64,000 nucleotides of DNA from Bacteroidales bacterium (lineage in GTDB: Bacteria; Bacteroidota; Bacteroidia; Bacteroidales; JAGOPY01), in the NCBI GenBank assembly GCA_017991835.1, contig JAGOPY010000001.1, forward strand, positions 83,892 through 147,891, written 5' to 3'. Positions within the stretch are counted from its first letter, which is position 1. The number at the start of each line of letters is the position of its first letter. Under the pieces are notes generated by a model. It worked only from the letters and a program-made list of their open reading frames with translations, was not told the origin of the DNA and made no database searches. Below are positions 47,074 to 57,082 of this stretch, one piece after another. The translations under genes were made by a program, and so were the position numbers.

Positions 47074-47637
47074 TCAAACCCTTAATATTCCCCGAAATCC
47101 CCTGGTGGCGTAATACGACTCTGCGCCGTTGTGATAGATGAATACTTGTCCGTAACGCCAATCTCCAAACAGGGCACCCCCAAGGTCCCTGATGCTTTTA
47201 GGGGTCAGAATCCAGCTGGAGGTTTTACGGTCTAAAGCCCCAAGACCCTGCAATTGTCGGTACTGCTCTTCGTTCAGAATTTCTATTCCCATATCCGCTG
47301 CCATATCGCGGGCGTTGCTTTGCGGTTTATGTTCTTTCCTGGATTCCAATGCTTCCCGGTCGTAGCAAAGGCTTCTGCGACCCGCAGGGCTTTCCGCCGA
47401 ACAATCGCAAAAAATAAATTCACCTGTATTTTGATCCTGCCCCGTCACATCGGGTTCCCCTCCGGTCCGTTCCATTTCGTAGAGTGAACGGAGTCGATCC
47501 GGATTCCCTTCGAGCCTGGCCTGCACCTTTCGCCAATCAATCCCCAAATGGCGGCCAGGGTATTTCCCAAAACGCTCTTTTAAACTAAAAATCAATGTTT
47601 TAACCTGTTCCTGCGTCAGAGTTTTTTTCATTTTCAT
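47074..47637 (-). CDS. DUF4256-domain protein
   Basis: 187 aa. Family landmarks: LIFSLKERFGKYPGRHLGI, EMERTGGEPDV, FIFCDCSAESPAGRRSLCYD, MGIEILNEEQYRQLQ and the end GFRGILRV. Cytoplasmic, function unknown; relatives are common in Bacteroidota and Firmicutes. Bordered on both sides by GAGATGGAGTCTC-family palindromes. Confidence 0.83.
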   Translation of the reverse strand: MKMKKTLTQEQVKTLIFSLKERFGKYPGRHLGIDWRKVQARLEGNPDRLRSLYEMERTGGEPDVTGQDQNTGEFIFCDCSAESPAGRRSLCYDREALESRKEHKPQSNARDMAADMGIEILNEEQYRQLQGLGALDRKTSSWILTPKSIRDLGGALFGDWRYGQVFIYHNGAESYYATRGFRGILRV

Positions 47638-47647
47638 ATAAATAAAT

Positions 47648-47683
47648 GAGACTCCATCTGCCTTTAATGAGATGGAGTCTCAA
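47648..47683. repeat. GAGACTCCATCTC-family hairpin
   Basis: Perfect 13-bp stem TGAGACTCCATCT / AGATGGAGTCTCA around a 10-nt loop, between the katG 3' end and the DUF4256 gene start. Could terminate katG transcription on the minus strand, although no T-run follows. Confidence 0.8.
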
Positions 47684-47696
47684 TTTGTAATAGCAA

Positions 47697-49898
<2,202 letters not shown>

Positions 49899-49947
49899 TT
49901 ATAAGTTTAATTTAAGTTATTTGTAAATAGTTCATTATTCATTTTTT

Positions 49948-50039
49948 GCCACCAAAGCACTAAAACACTAAGTAACACTAAAGATAATTAATTGATATGA
50001 AGCATCTTATGAGCTTTCGTGTTTTGGAGTTTTTGTGGC
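49948..50039. repeat. Inverted repeat of CACTAAAACAC words between perR-like gene and katG
   Basis: GCCACCAAAGCACTAAAACAC on one side pairs with GTGTTTTGGAGTTTTTGTGGC on the other (about 24 bp with mismatches). It separates the regulator from katG and may act as a terminator or mRNA-end structure. Confidence 0.7.
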
Positions 50040-50066
50040 TTATAATTTCTTCTTGATTTTTAAAAA

Positions 50067-50486
50067 TCAATTATCAGTATGTTTTCCGGTGATCTGAAGC
50101 TTCAGATCTTCAATTTCAAAACCCGGGATGTTTTTCTGCTTAAAATAAGTTTCGAGCAACCGGCTGAGTTCCTCATCCCTGTAATCCTCGATCTTGTCGG
50201 AATCGGTATAGTAGAGGTGGTGATGGCTGTCGAGATGGGCATCATATCTCATAATGCCGGTTGCCGTGGTGACCCTTTTGATGAGGCCGCATGCGGCGAA
50301 GGTATCCAGCACTTTGTAGACCGTGGCGGTAGAGATATTCGGATTGTTTTTACGGATCAGTTCGATGATCTGATCGGCGGTGGGATGGTTATCCAGTTTG
50401 ATGATCGCCTGGAGGATGGCCATCCGTTGAGGCGTTACTTTCAAACCGCATTCCACCAGTTTATTCCTGTATTCCGTTGACTTCAT
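50067..50486 (-). CDS. Fur-family regulator, PerR-like
   Basis: 139 aa. Winged helix LKVTPQRMAILQAIIKLDNHPTAD...ISTATVYKVLDTF (about 15-65), then the metal region MRYDAHLDSHHHLYYTDSDKIEDY with the Asp/His set used by peroxide sensors for Fe-catalysed oxidation. It lacks the two CxxC pairs of the structural zinc site that many PerR proteins have. Being encoded upstream of katG makes peroxide-responsive control of katG the likely role. An inverted repeat lies just before its own start codon. Confidence 0.83.
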   Translation of the reverse strand: MKSTEYRNKLVECGLKVTPQRMAILQAIIKLDNHPTADQIIELIRKNNPNISTATVYKVLDTFAACGLIKRVTTATGIMRYDAHLDSHHHLYYTDSDKIEDYRDEELSRLLETYFKQKNIPGFEIEDLKLQITGKHTDN

Positions 50487-50489
50487 AAT

Positions 50490-50515
50490 GAATTATTATC
50501 ATATAAGAATAATTC
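50490..50515 (-). promoter_or_regulatory. Candidate operator of the PerR-like gene
   Basis: GAATTATT and AATAATTC form a perfect 8-bp inverted repeat with a 10-nt spacer, 3 bp upstream of the start codon. AT-rich symmetric sites are typical for PerR. No identical site was found directly upstream of katG. Confidence 0.45.
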
Positions 50516-50568
50516 TCTTTTAAGAATTAACAAAGATAATAATAAAAAGTTCAGAAGTCAAGTCTTTC

Positions 50569-50596
50569 GGGACGCCATCCTTTGGGACGCCATCCC
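50569..50596. repeat. Two direct GGGACGCCATCC units
   Basis: Units at 50569-50580 and 50584-50596, just after the end of the T9SS protein gene (minus strand). Confidence 0.75.
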
Positions 50597-51828
50597 TACC
50601 TGTTTTCTTTAATGAGTTTCCGCCGGATGGTCGTATTATCGGCCAGAACCACTGCTACGATATAGGTTCCGCCAGGTAACCCCGAGGTATTCACTGTTTC
50701 GCTGCCACTTTCCGACAGCACCAGCCTCCCCAGGTTGTCGAACAGATTGATCTGTTTGATGTTGTTACGGGAGAAACTGGCAAATGATATCTTTTCACGG
50801 AAGGGATTGGGGTAGATTTCAATGCTGACCGGATTATTCATTTCCCCTGTACCGGTAGAGATACCTCTGCGATATATCCCCAGGCCCGGTGAAATGATAT
50901 TATAGGCGATAAATGCATATCCCTCAAACTCCGTTATACCGGAAGCGTTCAGGTCTGAAGCGGATAAATTATCCGTTATATTGTCCCAGGAGAATCCTTC
51001 ATTTATTGAATAATACACACTGTCTTTCAATCCTCCGGCAAAGTGACGCGACTCCATGTAAAGATGATTGCCTGTGCGATATATTTCGTTGACTGCCAGG
51101 CCCATAACCGCAGGTTTGATCCAGGCCGACCAGTTAGCTCCTTCATCAATACTGGTATAAGCAGCGCCGCCTTGCTCCATATAGAACAAACCGGCACCCA
51201 TTCTCCAGACCAGTGTGGCATTCAGATCGGAACCGGCAATACCGTTATTTGAGGGAAACCAGGTTTCGCCGTTATCTGTCGAAGCAAAAACGCCTCCGCC
51301 GATGGTTGCGGCCAGGAGTTTTGAATTGATCGATTCCATCCGGATCACATTGTAATTATCCAATCCGGAATTAGCGGGTTCCCAGTTTGAGCCGCCATCG
51401 GTCGATTTATAAATTCCCGCACTGGATGTAAAAGCAAAGATATCTCCCGATAAACTGAAAAAACCTCTTACCCAGGTGGTCTGCGGCCCTCCCGAAACGC
51501 TGTTCCAGGAGGAACCGTCGTCGGTGGAATAGAAAATGCACTCCTGGGATGAGTTTAATCCTGCAAAGTATTTGTCTTCAAAAAAGAAGCCGCATTCCGG
51601 CACATTGCCCGTTACCGGTGGATCGATTTCATCCCAGTTATTCCCATTGTCGCCTGAACGATACATTCTGGCGTCGGCCAGGGTTCCGGAGAAAATATAG
51701 GCATCGGATGAACCAAGTAATTTTGCTCCGAAGGACAAATTTGAAATGCCGCCATTCACCGGCCCCCACTGGGCGGTGCTTAAAGCGCTGAGAAAGACAA
51801 AGATTGATAAGAGGTAGTACTTTACCAT
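50596..51828 (-). CDS. Secreted BNR/YCF48-like repeat protein with T9SS sorting domain
   Basis: 410 aa. Signal peptide (MVKYYLLSIFVFLSALSTAQ), then about six beta-propeller-type blades carrying BNR-like motifs (YRSGDNGNNWDEI, YSTDDGSSWNSV, YKSTDGGSNWEPA, ASTDNGETWFPS, SIDEGANWSAW, SINEGFSWDNI), and a type A sorting domain from about 330 (IEIYPNPFREKISF ... GGTYIVAVVLADN). Exported through T9SS; the blades may bind glycans or protein but catalytic sialidase residues were not recognised. Its upstream region shares a 12-mer with the XRE-pentapeptide gene's upstream region. Confidence 0.85.
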   Translation of the reverse strand: MVKYYLLSIFVFLSALSTAQWGPVNGGISNLSFGAKLLGSSDAYIFSGTLADARMYRSGDNGNNWDEIDPPVTGNVPECGFFFEDKYFAGLNSSQECIFYSTDDGSSWNSVSGGPQTTWVRGFFSLSGDIFAFTSSAGIYKSTDGGSNWEPANSGLDNYNVIRMESINSKLLAATIGGGVFASTDNGETWFPSNNGIAGSDLNATLVWRMGAGLFYMEQGGAAYTSIDEGANWSAWIKPAVMGLAVNEIYRTGNHLYMESRHFAGGLKDSVYYSINEGFSWDNITDNLSASDLNASGITEFEGYAFIAYNIISPGLGIYRRGISTGTGEMNNPVSIEIYPNPFREKISFASFSRNNIKQINLFDNLGRLVLSESGSETVNTSGLPGGTYIVAVVLADNTTIRRKLIKENR

Positions 51829-51847
51829 ATTCGGCTAAATATTAATG

Positions 51848-51878
51848 ATTAGTTGTTTAACTGGTCATGAAAACAACT
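51848..51878 (-). promoter_or_regulatory. ATTAGTTGTTTA motif and inverted repeat upstream of the T9SS gene
   Basis: ATTAGTTGTTTA (51848-51859) is identical to 53050-53061 upstream of the XRE regulator. AGTTGTTT and AAACAACT form an 8-bp inverted repeat with a 12-nt spacer (51851-51878), 20 bp before the start codon. Confidence 0.45.
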
Positions 51879-52044
51879 CATCAGCCGAAAATGTTCATCC
51901 GGATTTCTTTTTCAGATTTCGAAACATGCCGCTTAAATTGTCGAGAAAAGACAGGAAAAAAAAGAGTTAATACGGTTTATTTCTTACAGTATGTTTAACA
52001 AACAGGATATTGAAGTTGTTCAGTAATAAAAACCGGAGTCCCTT

Positions 52045-52941
52045 TCATTCTTCCAGCAGCATGATACCGGTCAGGTCGGCTTTCCCGTTTTTCAGGAAAG
52101 CATAAGTCATCCGGTCCACCTGGCAGTTGATAAAGCGGATCCGCTTCAGGCTCTTGTTCTTAAAGAAAGTATTAATGATCCTTGCATCCTGGAATTTCAC
52201 CCTGTTAAAGGAACAGTTCTCAAAATAGCAATCTTTCAGGGTGCCTTCGAAAATGACATCAATGAGCTGAGTATCAATAAAGGAGGAACGGTCTAACACA
52301 GCGTCAGTCAAAATATTTTTTTCGAAACCACCTGATTTAACAACAATCCCGGTCATATCTGAACCGGTAAAGTCGCAACCGCTGATGTAGCTGGCTGAAA
52401 ATTCAGTCTCTTTCAGGTAACAGGATTTGAATTTACTTCTTGCAATGTTGGAACTCTGAATATGGCTATTGTTGAAACCTGATCCTGAGAAATCACAATT
52501 ATTGATATTATTGCCTTTTAAAAGAAGTCCCGACAAATCGGAACCTATAAACAGGCAGTGCTGCATATTGGATGAACTGAATTTTTCGTGGAGGTTATTC
52601 AATCCTGAAAAATCGGCTCCCACCCAATTCGCGCGCGACATATTCCAGTTCAGCTTTTCCTTCTGCTTACCGAAAATGGGTTTAACAGGCTGATTAACAG
52701 GTGATTCATGAAATTTTGTTTCATTACTGACAGAGGGAAAGTCTTCAGAGAAATAGTTCAGGTCAACTCCAAGGATTTTTGCGAGCCGGTTAAGCGTGAT
52801 AAGATCCGGAAGGGATTCCCCGCGTTCCCATTTACCAACCGCTTGCGGGCTGATGAACAAGCGTTCGGCAAGTTGTGCCTGCGACACATTTAATTTCCTG
52901 CGTGTTTCAGCAATTTTACTCCCAATCATTTTAGTTTGCAT
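52045..52941 (-). CDS. XRE-type regulator fused to pentapeptide repeats
   Basis: 298 aa. N-terminal HTH_3 domain (about 7-62: IAETRRKLNVSQAQLAERLFISPQAVGKWERGE) followed by a linker and about 190 aa of degenerate pentapeptide repeats (ANWVGADFSGL, CLFIGSDLSGLLL, CDFSGSGFNNSHI, CDFTGSDMTGI, CYFENCSFNRVKF), which should fold as a right-handed quadrilateral beta-helix. The C-terminus (ADLTGIMLLEE) resumes the pattern. A pentapeptide helix can mimic DNA or serve as a protein-binding arm; its role in a repressor is not known. The gene has a near-consensus promoter and three phased sites upstream. Confidence 0.85.
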   Translation of the reverse strand: MQTKMIGSKIAETRRKLNVSQAQLAERLFISPQAVGKWERGESLPDLITLNRLAKILGVDLNYFSEDFPSVSNETKFHESPVNQPVKPIFGKQKEKLNWNMSRANWVGADFSGLNNLHEKFSSSNMQHCLFIGSDLSGLLLKGNNINNCDFSGSGFNNSHIQSSNIARSKFKSCYLKETEFSASYISGCDFTGSDMTGIVVKSGGFEKNILTDAVLDRSSFIDTQLIDVIFEGTLKDCYFENCSFNRVKFQDARIINTFFKNKSLKRIRFINCQVDRMTYAFLKNGKADLTGIMLLEE

Positions 52942-52982
52942 CGTCTATTTTTATTATTTGAATTATAATCTTTTCGGTACGG

Positions 52983-53014
52983 CAAAGATATCATGCCTCT
53001 TATCGAAAATCAAA
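52983..53014 (-). promoter_or_regulatory. Near-consensus Bacteroidota promoter of the XRE-pentapeptide gene
   Basis: On the minus strand TTTG (53014-53011), 20-nt spacer, TATCTTTG (52990-52983). This equals the -33 TTTG / -7 TAnnTTTG consensus with ideal spacing. Transcription would start about 35 bp before the ATG. Confidence 0.75.
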
Positions 53015-53028
53015 TAAAACTAAACACG

Positions 53029-53079
53029 ATTGGTTGTAATTATGATACTATTAGTTGTTTAGCACAACCATTGGTTGTG
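53029..53079 (-). promoter_or_regulatory. Three phased ATT(G/A)GTTGT sites, the last in a 17-bp palindrome
   Basis: ATTGGTTGT at 53029, ATTAGTTGT at 53050 and ATTGGTTGT at 53070, spaced 21 and 20 bp, i.e. about two helical turns. The third is half of CACAACCA-T-TGGTTGTG (53063-53079). They lie just upstream of the -33 element, a position usual for activator binding; self-regulation by the XRE protein is inferred. Confidence 0.6.
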
Positions 53080-53082
53080 TTT

Positions 53083-53862
53083 TTACGCCTCACGCCTCAC
53101 GCTTTTCACAATATTCTCAAAACGGGTATTGCTGATCGGGTGATGGCTGAGTATTTTGCCGTTGCCTACAATGCAAAAGGTACCGAATGCGCAGGGGGAT
53201 TGCTGAGCGGCAAGGTGGTCATCCATTTCAATCAGGTTGGGATCCAGATTCATCCTCTGAGCGGTCAGCATGATGGCTTCCACATTCTTCACAGAATAAG
53301 GGCATTGTGGTGAACGGAGGATGGTAATGCCTTCCGGATAATTGGCGGGATTAAATTCCTTAAAAGCCGGATTTTCTGCCCTTTCATCAAATTTCATCGC
53401 CAGCAGTTCGAAATCCGGTTTTGCCCGATCAATTTGGGTAAATCCTTTTTTCAGGAAGATGTCTTTCTTAGCCATGAAGGAGCCGTCGCGTGTAACGACG
53501 GCCACCCCTTTCATACCGGCTTTTTCCGATTCATGGATACACTCATCCAGGAGGGCGGAGGCATAGCCTTTTCCTTTGAATTGGCTTTTAAAGCCCACGA
53601 AGATGCAATGGATGAACATATAGCCATGGGCATTGACCGGCCGGTGGGCGAATTCACCGGGTATATATTCCAGCATTCCCTGGTATTCGCCCGTGTCTGT
53701 AATTACGGCTTTAATTCTTAATCCCAGAGGGAAATATTTGTGGAACCAGTCGATCTTACGTCGCAGTTCCAGGTGTTTTTTCACATCTTTATAGCCACAG
53801 ACGCCGTATTCGGCGATGTTTTCGGGTGTAAGGGCGATGATTTGGAAGGAAGGGTCGGTCAT
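53083..53862 (-). CDS. GNAT acetyltransferase with YoaP-like C-terminal domain
   Basis: 259 aa. GNAT domain about 5-160 with the acetyl-CoA loop SQFKGKGYASALLDECI and GFTQIDRAKPDFELL. The C-terminal part (about 175-255: GITILRSPQCPYSVKNVEAI ... QQSPCAFGTFCIVGNGKI) resembles the YoaP-like domain that follows GNAT in several phyla and contains a CPY and a C...C pair. Substrate unknown. The last residues RREA and the stop are encoded by ACGCCTC heptamers. Confidence 0.82.
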   Translation of the reverse strand: MTDPSFQIIALTPENIAEYGVCGYKDVKKHLELRRKIDWFHKYFPLGLRIKAVITDTGEYQGMLEYIPGEFAHRPVNAHGYMFIHCIFVGFKSQFKGKGYASALLDECIHESEKAGMKGVAVVTRDGSFMAKKDIFLKKGFTQIDRAKPDFELLAMKFDERAENPAFKEFNPANYPEGITILRSPQCPYSVKNVEAIMLTAQRMNLDPNLIEMDDHLAAQQSPCAFGTFCIVGNGKILSHHPISNTRFENIVKSVRREA

Positions 53863-53904
53863 AATCCTGGTCTGGGTATTAAAATTCGGGTAAAGATATA
53901 AAAT

Positions 53905-53940
53905 TGAGACTCCATCTCAAACTGCCGAGATGGAGTCTCA
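53905..53940. repeat. GAGACTCCATCTC-family hairpin
   Basis: Perfect 14-bp stem TGAGACTCCATCTC / GAGATGGAGTCTCA with an 8-nt loop, between the cupin and acetyltransferase genes. Confidence 0.85.
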
Positions 53941-53955
53941 GGGAAAGAGGCTGCA

Positions 53956-54276
53956 TCACTTATATTCTTCCCTTCGCGGATAAAAGACATCGAGGATCCT
54001 ACAATCGGTCAATGGATGGCCTTTATGACTGACATCGGGCGGAATGACCAGCACCGATCCGGGTTTCAGGTGAAAGGTATCACCACCGATTGTCATCATG
54101 AATTCTCCTTCCAGGAGAGTTGTCACCTGCTCGTTAGGATGGGAATGCTCAGGCATGGGCGAACCGGCAGAAATATCCCAGAAAGCCAGAGTCATATTAT
54201 CGCTATTCACAAACCGGGCCCGGTAGCCGGGGATGATTTCGCGGGAATTGACATTGTTCAGGTTGATGGGTCTCAT
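53956..54276 (-). CDS. Small cupin protein
   Basis: 106 aa, one cupin barrel. Metal-site motif 1 EHSHPNEQVTTLLEGE (two His, one Glu) and motif 2 PGSVLVIPPDVSH (final His). Such single-domain cupins bind a metal and act as isomerases, dioxygenases or sensors; no specific substrate can be given. Confidence 0.87.
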   Translation of the reverse strand: MRPINLNNVNSREIIPGYRARFVNSDNMTLAFWDISAGSPMPEHSHPNEQVTTLLEGEFMMTIGGDTFHLKPGSVLVIPPDVSHKGHPLTDCRILDVFYPRREEYK

Positions 54277-54302
54277 ATTGAATTGTTTTAGAGAATCGAA
54301 AG

Positions 54303-54758
54303 TTAGCTAAAAAAGGGACGCCATCCCTTGGGATTTCGTCCCAGCATCCATGCTGCAGATGCCCCGGCCAGGGTCATCACCGCGGCGCTGCAGGCCAGGT
54401 CTACAAACACGGCGGGCAGGGAGAACATGTTGGAGGAGGCGTAAAGCCCGAAATTCACCGAAGCCCAGAACAGGATCCCGGCAATGGACGCATATTTCAG
54501 TCCGCTGAGAAAGGTCCTTGCGCCGGACCATTTCATTATAAGAGTGATGAAATAGCCCATCGCAAGGGCAGTGGCCGCCATTGCCCATCCGATAAGCTGA
54601 TCAGGGCCCCTGTGAAGTTGTTTGATAAATTCCTCGCTTCCGGCCGGATATGACCGGTAAAAATCTTTTAAAATTAACGCATAGGTTAGTCCATGCAGTA
54701 ATAGGTTGATCAATGAAGTGATTAACCCGGCGATTAAGAATCTTTTGTTCATCCTCAT
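54303..54758 (-). CDS. Four-helix membrane protein
   Basis: 151 aa with hydrophobic segments at about 7-28, 56-76, 85-105 and 115-138. The order resembles DUF1761-type small membrane proteins but I cannot place it firmly. The last ten residues (NPKGWRPFFS) are encoded by the GGGACGCCATCCC palindrome, so the original end was probably near AAWMLG. No neighbouring gene suggests a role. Confidence 0.65.
   Translation of the reverse strand: MRMNKRFLIAGLITSLINLLLHGLTYALILKDFYRSYPAGSEEFIKQLHRGPDQLIGWAMAATALAMGYFITLIMKWSGARTFLSGLKYASIAGILFWASVNFGLYASSNMFSLPAVFVDLACSAAVMTLAGASAAWMLGRNPKGWRPFFS
54315..54342. repeat. GGGACGCCATCCC palindrome at a gene end
   Basis: One full unit (54315-54327) and a diverged inverted unit (GGGATTTCGTCCC). 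Encodes the C-terminal tail of the four-helix membrane protein. Confidence 0.75.
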
Positions 54759-54877
54759 AAATTATTTACAACCAAACTATTAAATATTAATCTCCCAAAC
54801 CAGTGTTGTTTGACATTTTGCCAAAATGCGTTTGCAATCGGTCAGGAAATATTAATTTCCCGGACGACGATTTTATT

Positions 54878-54953
54878 GAGACTCCATCTCAATCTGCCCA
54901 GATGGAGTCTCCATTCATCGAGACTCCATCTCGAAAAAATGAGATGGCATCTC
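54878..54953. repeat. Four GAGACTCCATCTC/GAGATGGCATCTC units
   Basis: Units at 54878-54890, 54900-54911 (inverted), 54920-54932 and 54941-54953 (the GGCATCTC variant). This shows that the GAGTCTC and GCATCTC versions belong to one family. Directly upstream of elbB. Confidence 0.8.
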
Positions 54954-54994
54954 ATCCATTTTCCCTATTTTTACACTACTAAACTTGTATTCCT

Positions 54995-55657
54995 ATGAAG
55001 AAATTTGCCGTAGTATTATCCGGGTGCGGCGTGTTCGACGGCGCCGAGATCCATGAAGCCACGTTAACCCTGCTGGCTATCGCCCAGGCCGGCGCCACGT
55101 ATGAAATTTTCGCGCCGGATATTGACCAGCATCATGTAATAAACCATTATACTCATAAGGAGATGGCGGAGAAGCGCAATGTGCTGGTCGAATCGGCCCG
55201 CATTGCCCGGGGCAGGATCAGTCCCCTCAGTAAGTTTGATGAACGACATTTCGATGCCATCATCTTTCCGGGCGGTTTTGGAGCTGCCAAGAACCTGTCG
55301 ACTGTGGCTTTCGATGGCCCGGAAGCAAAAGTGAATCCCGATGTGGAAGCGGCCGTCAAAGCCATGCACCGCGCCGGAAAACCGATCGGGGCGCTGTGCA
55401 TTGCCCCGGCTGTCATAGCCAGGATCCTGGGCGGCGTTGAAGTGACCATCGGCAACGATCCCGGCACCATCGGCGCCATCCGGAAAATGGGCGGAAAACA
55501 TGTGGAAACCACCCATGGCGAAGTGGTAGCGGATAAAAAGAACAAGATCTTCAGCACACCGTGCTATATGCTGGATGCAACGATCGTGGATATCTATCAC
55601 GGGGCAACCAGAATCGTGCATGAAATGTTGAATTTTGAATGCGGGAAGTTCTTGTAA
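54995..55657 (+). CDS. elbB: ElbB-like glyoxalase / DJ-1-family protein
   Basis: 220 aa. FAVVLSGCGVFDGAEIHEATL at the start, IIFPGGFGAAKNL, nucleophile elbow IGALCIAPAVIARIL with the Cys, and GNDPGTIGAIRKMGGKHVET are all typical of ElbB (YhbL), a DJ-1/PfpI relative reported to act as a glyoxalase and linked to isoprenoid metabolism. A TATTTTTA -7-like box lies about 20 bp upstream. A heptamer array overlaps its TAA. Confidence 0.92.
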   Translation: MKKFAVVLSGCGVFDGAEIHEATLTLLAIAQAGATYEIFAPDIDQHHVINHYTHKEMAEKRNVLVESARIARGRISPLSKFDERHFDAIIFPGGFGAAKNLSTVAFDGPEAKVNPDVEAAVKAMHRAGKPIGALCIAPAVIARILGGVEVTIGNDPGTIGAIRKMGGKHVETTHGEVVADKKNKIFSTPCYMLDATIVDIYHGATRIVHEMLNFECGKFL

Positions 55658-55690
55658 GTGTTAAGTTTTGAGTGTTAAGTTTTAAGTGAG
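55656..55690 (+). repeat. Heptamer array (AAGTTTT family), 5 units
   Basis: AAGTGTT, AAGTTTT, GAGTGTT, AAGTTTT, AAGTGAG in register, beginning inside the elbB stop codon and ending 12 bp before the next ATG. Confidence 0.85.
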
Positions 55691-55702
55691 GGAATTTATT
55701 TT

Positions 55703-55957
55703 ATGAAACCAAATGCAGAAATTAGAAACCAGATCATGCAGGTTGTTGAAAACCAGATGAAGATGGATGATCCTCCTGAAACCAATCAGACTTACAAAAG
55801 ATTAATAAGACTCGGTTTCAATGAATTTGACAGTAAAGCCATGATCGGTCAGTGCGTTGCTGTTGAAATCTTCAATATCATGAAATTCAGGAATCCTTTT
55901 GATGAACAACGTTTCATAAAAAACCTTAATAAATTGCCGGAAGAGCCATTTGAATGA
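55703..55957 (+). CDS. Small conserved protein (DUF1841-like)
   Basis: 84 aa, helical: QVVENQMKMDDPPETNQTYKRL, LGFNEFDSKAMIGQCVAVEIFNIMK, NPFDEQRFIKNLNKLPEEP. The DPPET motif and the G-x-A-x-x-x-I pattern match small proteins of the DUF1841-like group found in many bacteria. Function unknown. Follows elbB by 45 bp. Confidence 0.65.
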   Translation: MKPNAEIRNQIMQVVENQMKMDDPPETNQTYKRLIRLGFNEFDSKAMIGQCVAVEIFNIMKFRNPFDEQRFIKNLNKLPEEPFE

Positions 55958-56026
55958 CTTTGAACCGGCCAATGAAATATATAAACATTATTTCCTTTCC
56001 CGATCTAAACATTAATGAAAATCCCG

Positions 56027-56061
56027 CATTCAACCTTCAACATTCAACGTTCAACATTAAT
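56027..56061 (+). repeat. Heptamer array (CATTCAA family), 5 units
   Basis: CATTCAA, CCTTCAA, CATTCAA, CGTTCAA, CATTAAT in register. The last unit supplies the A and T of the downstream ATG. Confidence 0.85.
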
Positions 56062-57004
56062 GAACAGAATCACTTCTCTTTTCAGGATAAAGTACCCCAT
56101 CATCCAGGCGGGTATGATCTGGTGCTCCGGCTGGGAGCTGGCCTCGGCGGTCAGCAATGCCGGCGGGCTGGGCCTGATCGGCTCCGGATCGATGTATCCC
56201 GATGTGCTCAGGGAACATATACGCAAGTGCAAAGCGGCCACCGATAAGCCTTTCGGCGTAAACCTCCCGCTGATCTACAAACAGGTTGAAGATCATATCC
56301 AGGTTATACTCGACGAGGGAGTGAAGATCGTGTTCACCTCGGCAGGCAACCCGGCAAAGTACACAAAGTTTTTCAAGGATCACGGACTGATCGTAGTTCA
56401 TGTGGTGGCCAACACGAAATTCGCGAAGAAATGCGAAGAAGCGGGTGTCGATGCGATCGTCGCTGAAGGTTTTGAAGCGGGAGGCCACAACGGCCTTGAA
56501 GAGACCACCACTATGACCCTCATTCCGATGGTTCGACAGGTGACTTCTTTGCCCCTGATCGCTGCCGGCGGCATCGCAACCGGCCAACAGATGCTGGCAG
56601 CATTTGCCCTGGGCGCTGAAGGCGTGCAGATCGGCAGCCGGTTCGTGGCGTCGCAGGAATCGTCGGCACACCCTGCATTCAAGCAGAAAGTGCTGGAAGC
56701 CAAAGACGGAGATACAGGATTAATCCTGAAAAAGATCATCCCGGTGCGGCTGATCAAAACTCCGTTCTATGAACGCGTAAAGGAAGCAGAAAACCGCGGC
56801 GCCAGCCGCGAAGAGCTGATGGAACTCCTGGGCCACGGACGGGCGAAATTGGGCATGTTCGAAGGCGATATCGACGAAGGCGAACTGGAGATCGGGCAGG
56901 TTGCCGGATTGATCCGGGAAGTCGTGCCGGCCGCGGAGATCGTGGAAGAGATCGTGCGTGATTTCAATTTGACGATTGGGCGATTTGATGATTGGGCGAT
57001 TTGA
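56060..57004 (+). CDS. Nitronate monooxygenase (2-nitropropane dioxygenase family)
   Basis: About 314 aa from the ATG at 56060; the ATG at 56015 would only add a translation of the CATTCAA array. TIM barrel with YPIIQAGMIWCSGWELA, NAGGLGLIGSG, VVAEGFEAGGHNG (catalytic His) and the FMN-phosphate site AAGGIATGQQMLAAFALGAE. It oxidises alkyl nitronates with FMN, although related enzymes serve as enoyl reductases. The true end is near EIVRDFN; the remaining residues (LTIGRFDDWAI) and the TGA lie in a 16-nt repeat array. Confidence 0.9.
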   Translation: MNRITSLFRIKYPIIQAGMIWCSGWELASAVSNAGGLGLIGSGSMYPDVLREHIRKCKAATDKPFGVNLPLIYKQVEDHIQVILDEGVKIVFTSAGNPAKYTKFFKDHGLIVVHVVANTKFAKKCEEAGVDAIVAEGFEAGGHNGLEETTTMTLIPMVRQVTSLPLIAAGGIATGQQMLAAFALGAEGVQIGSRFVASQESSAHPAFKQKVLEAKDGDTGLILKKIIPVRLIKTPFYERVKEAENRGASREELMELLGHGRAKLGMFEGDIDEGELEIGQVAGLIREVVPAAEIVEEIVRDFNLTIGRFDDWAI

Positions 57005-57060
57005 CGATTGGGCGAAGGGATTGTCGATTGTCGATATTCGATTGTCGATTGTCGATTGTC
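56968..57060 (+). repeat. 16-nt array followed by heptamer array (GATTGTC)
   Basis: Three 16-nt units TTTGA(C/T)GATTGGGCGA at 56968-57015, then six heptamers (GATTGTC five times, GATATTC once) at 57019-57060 in strict register. The first block encodes the last 11 residues and stop of the nitronate monooxygenase. Confidence 0.9.
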
Positions 57061-57082
57061 TATTTTATTTTGGATTTAGATT

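Noticed and set aside
56015..56059. N-terminal extension of nitronate monooxygenase (KIPHSTFNIQRSTL)
   Set aside because: It is a translation of the CATTCAA heptamer array; family homology begins at the ATG at 56060.
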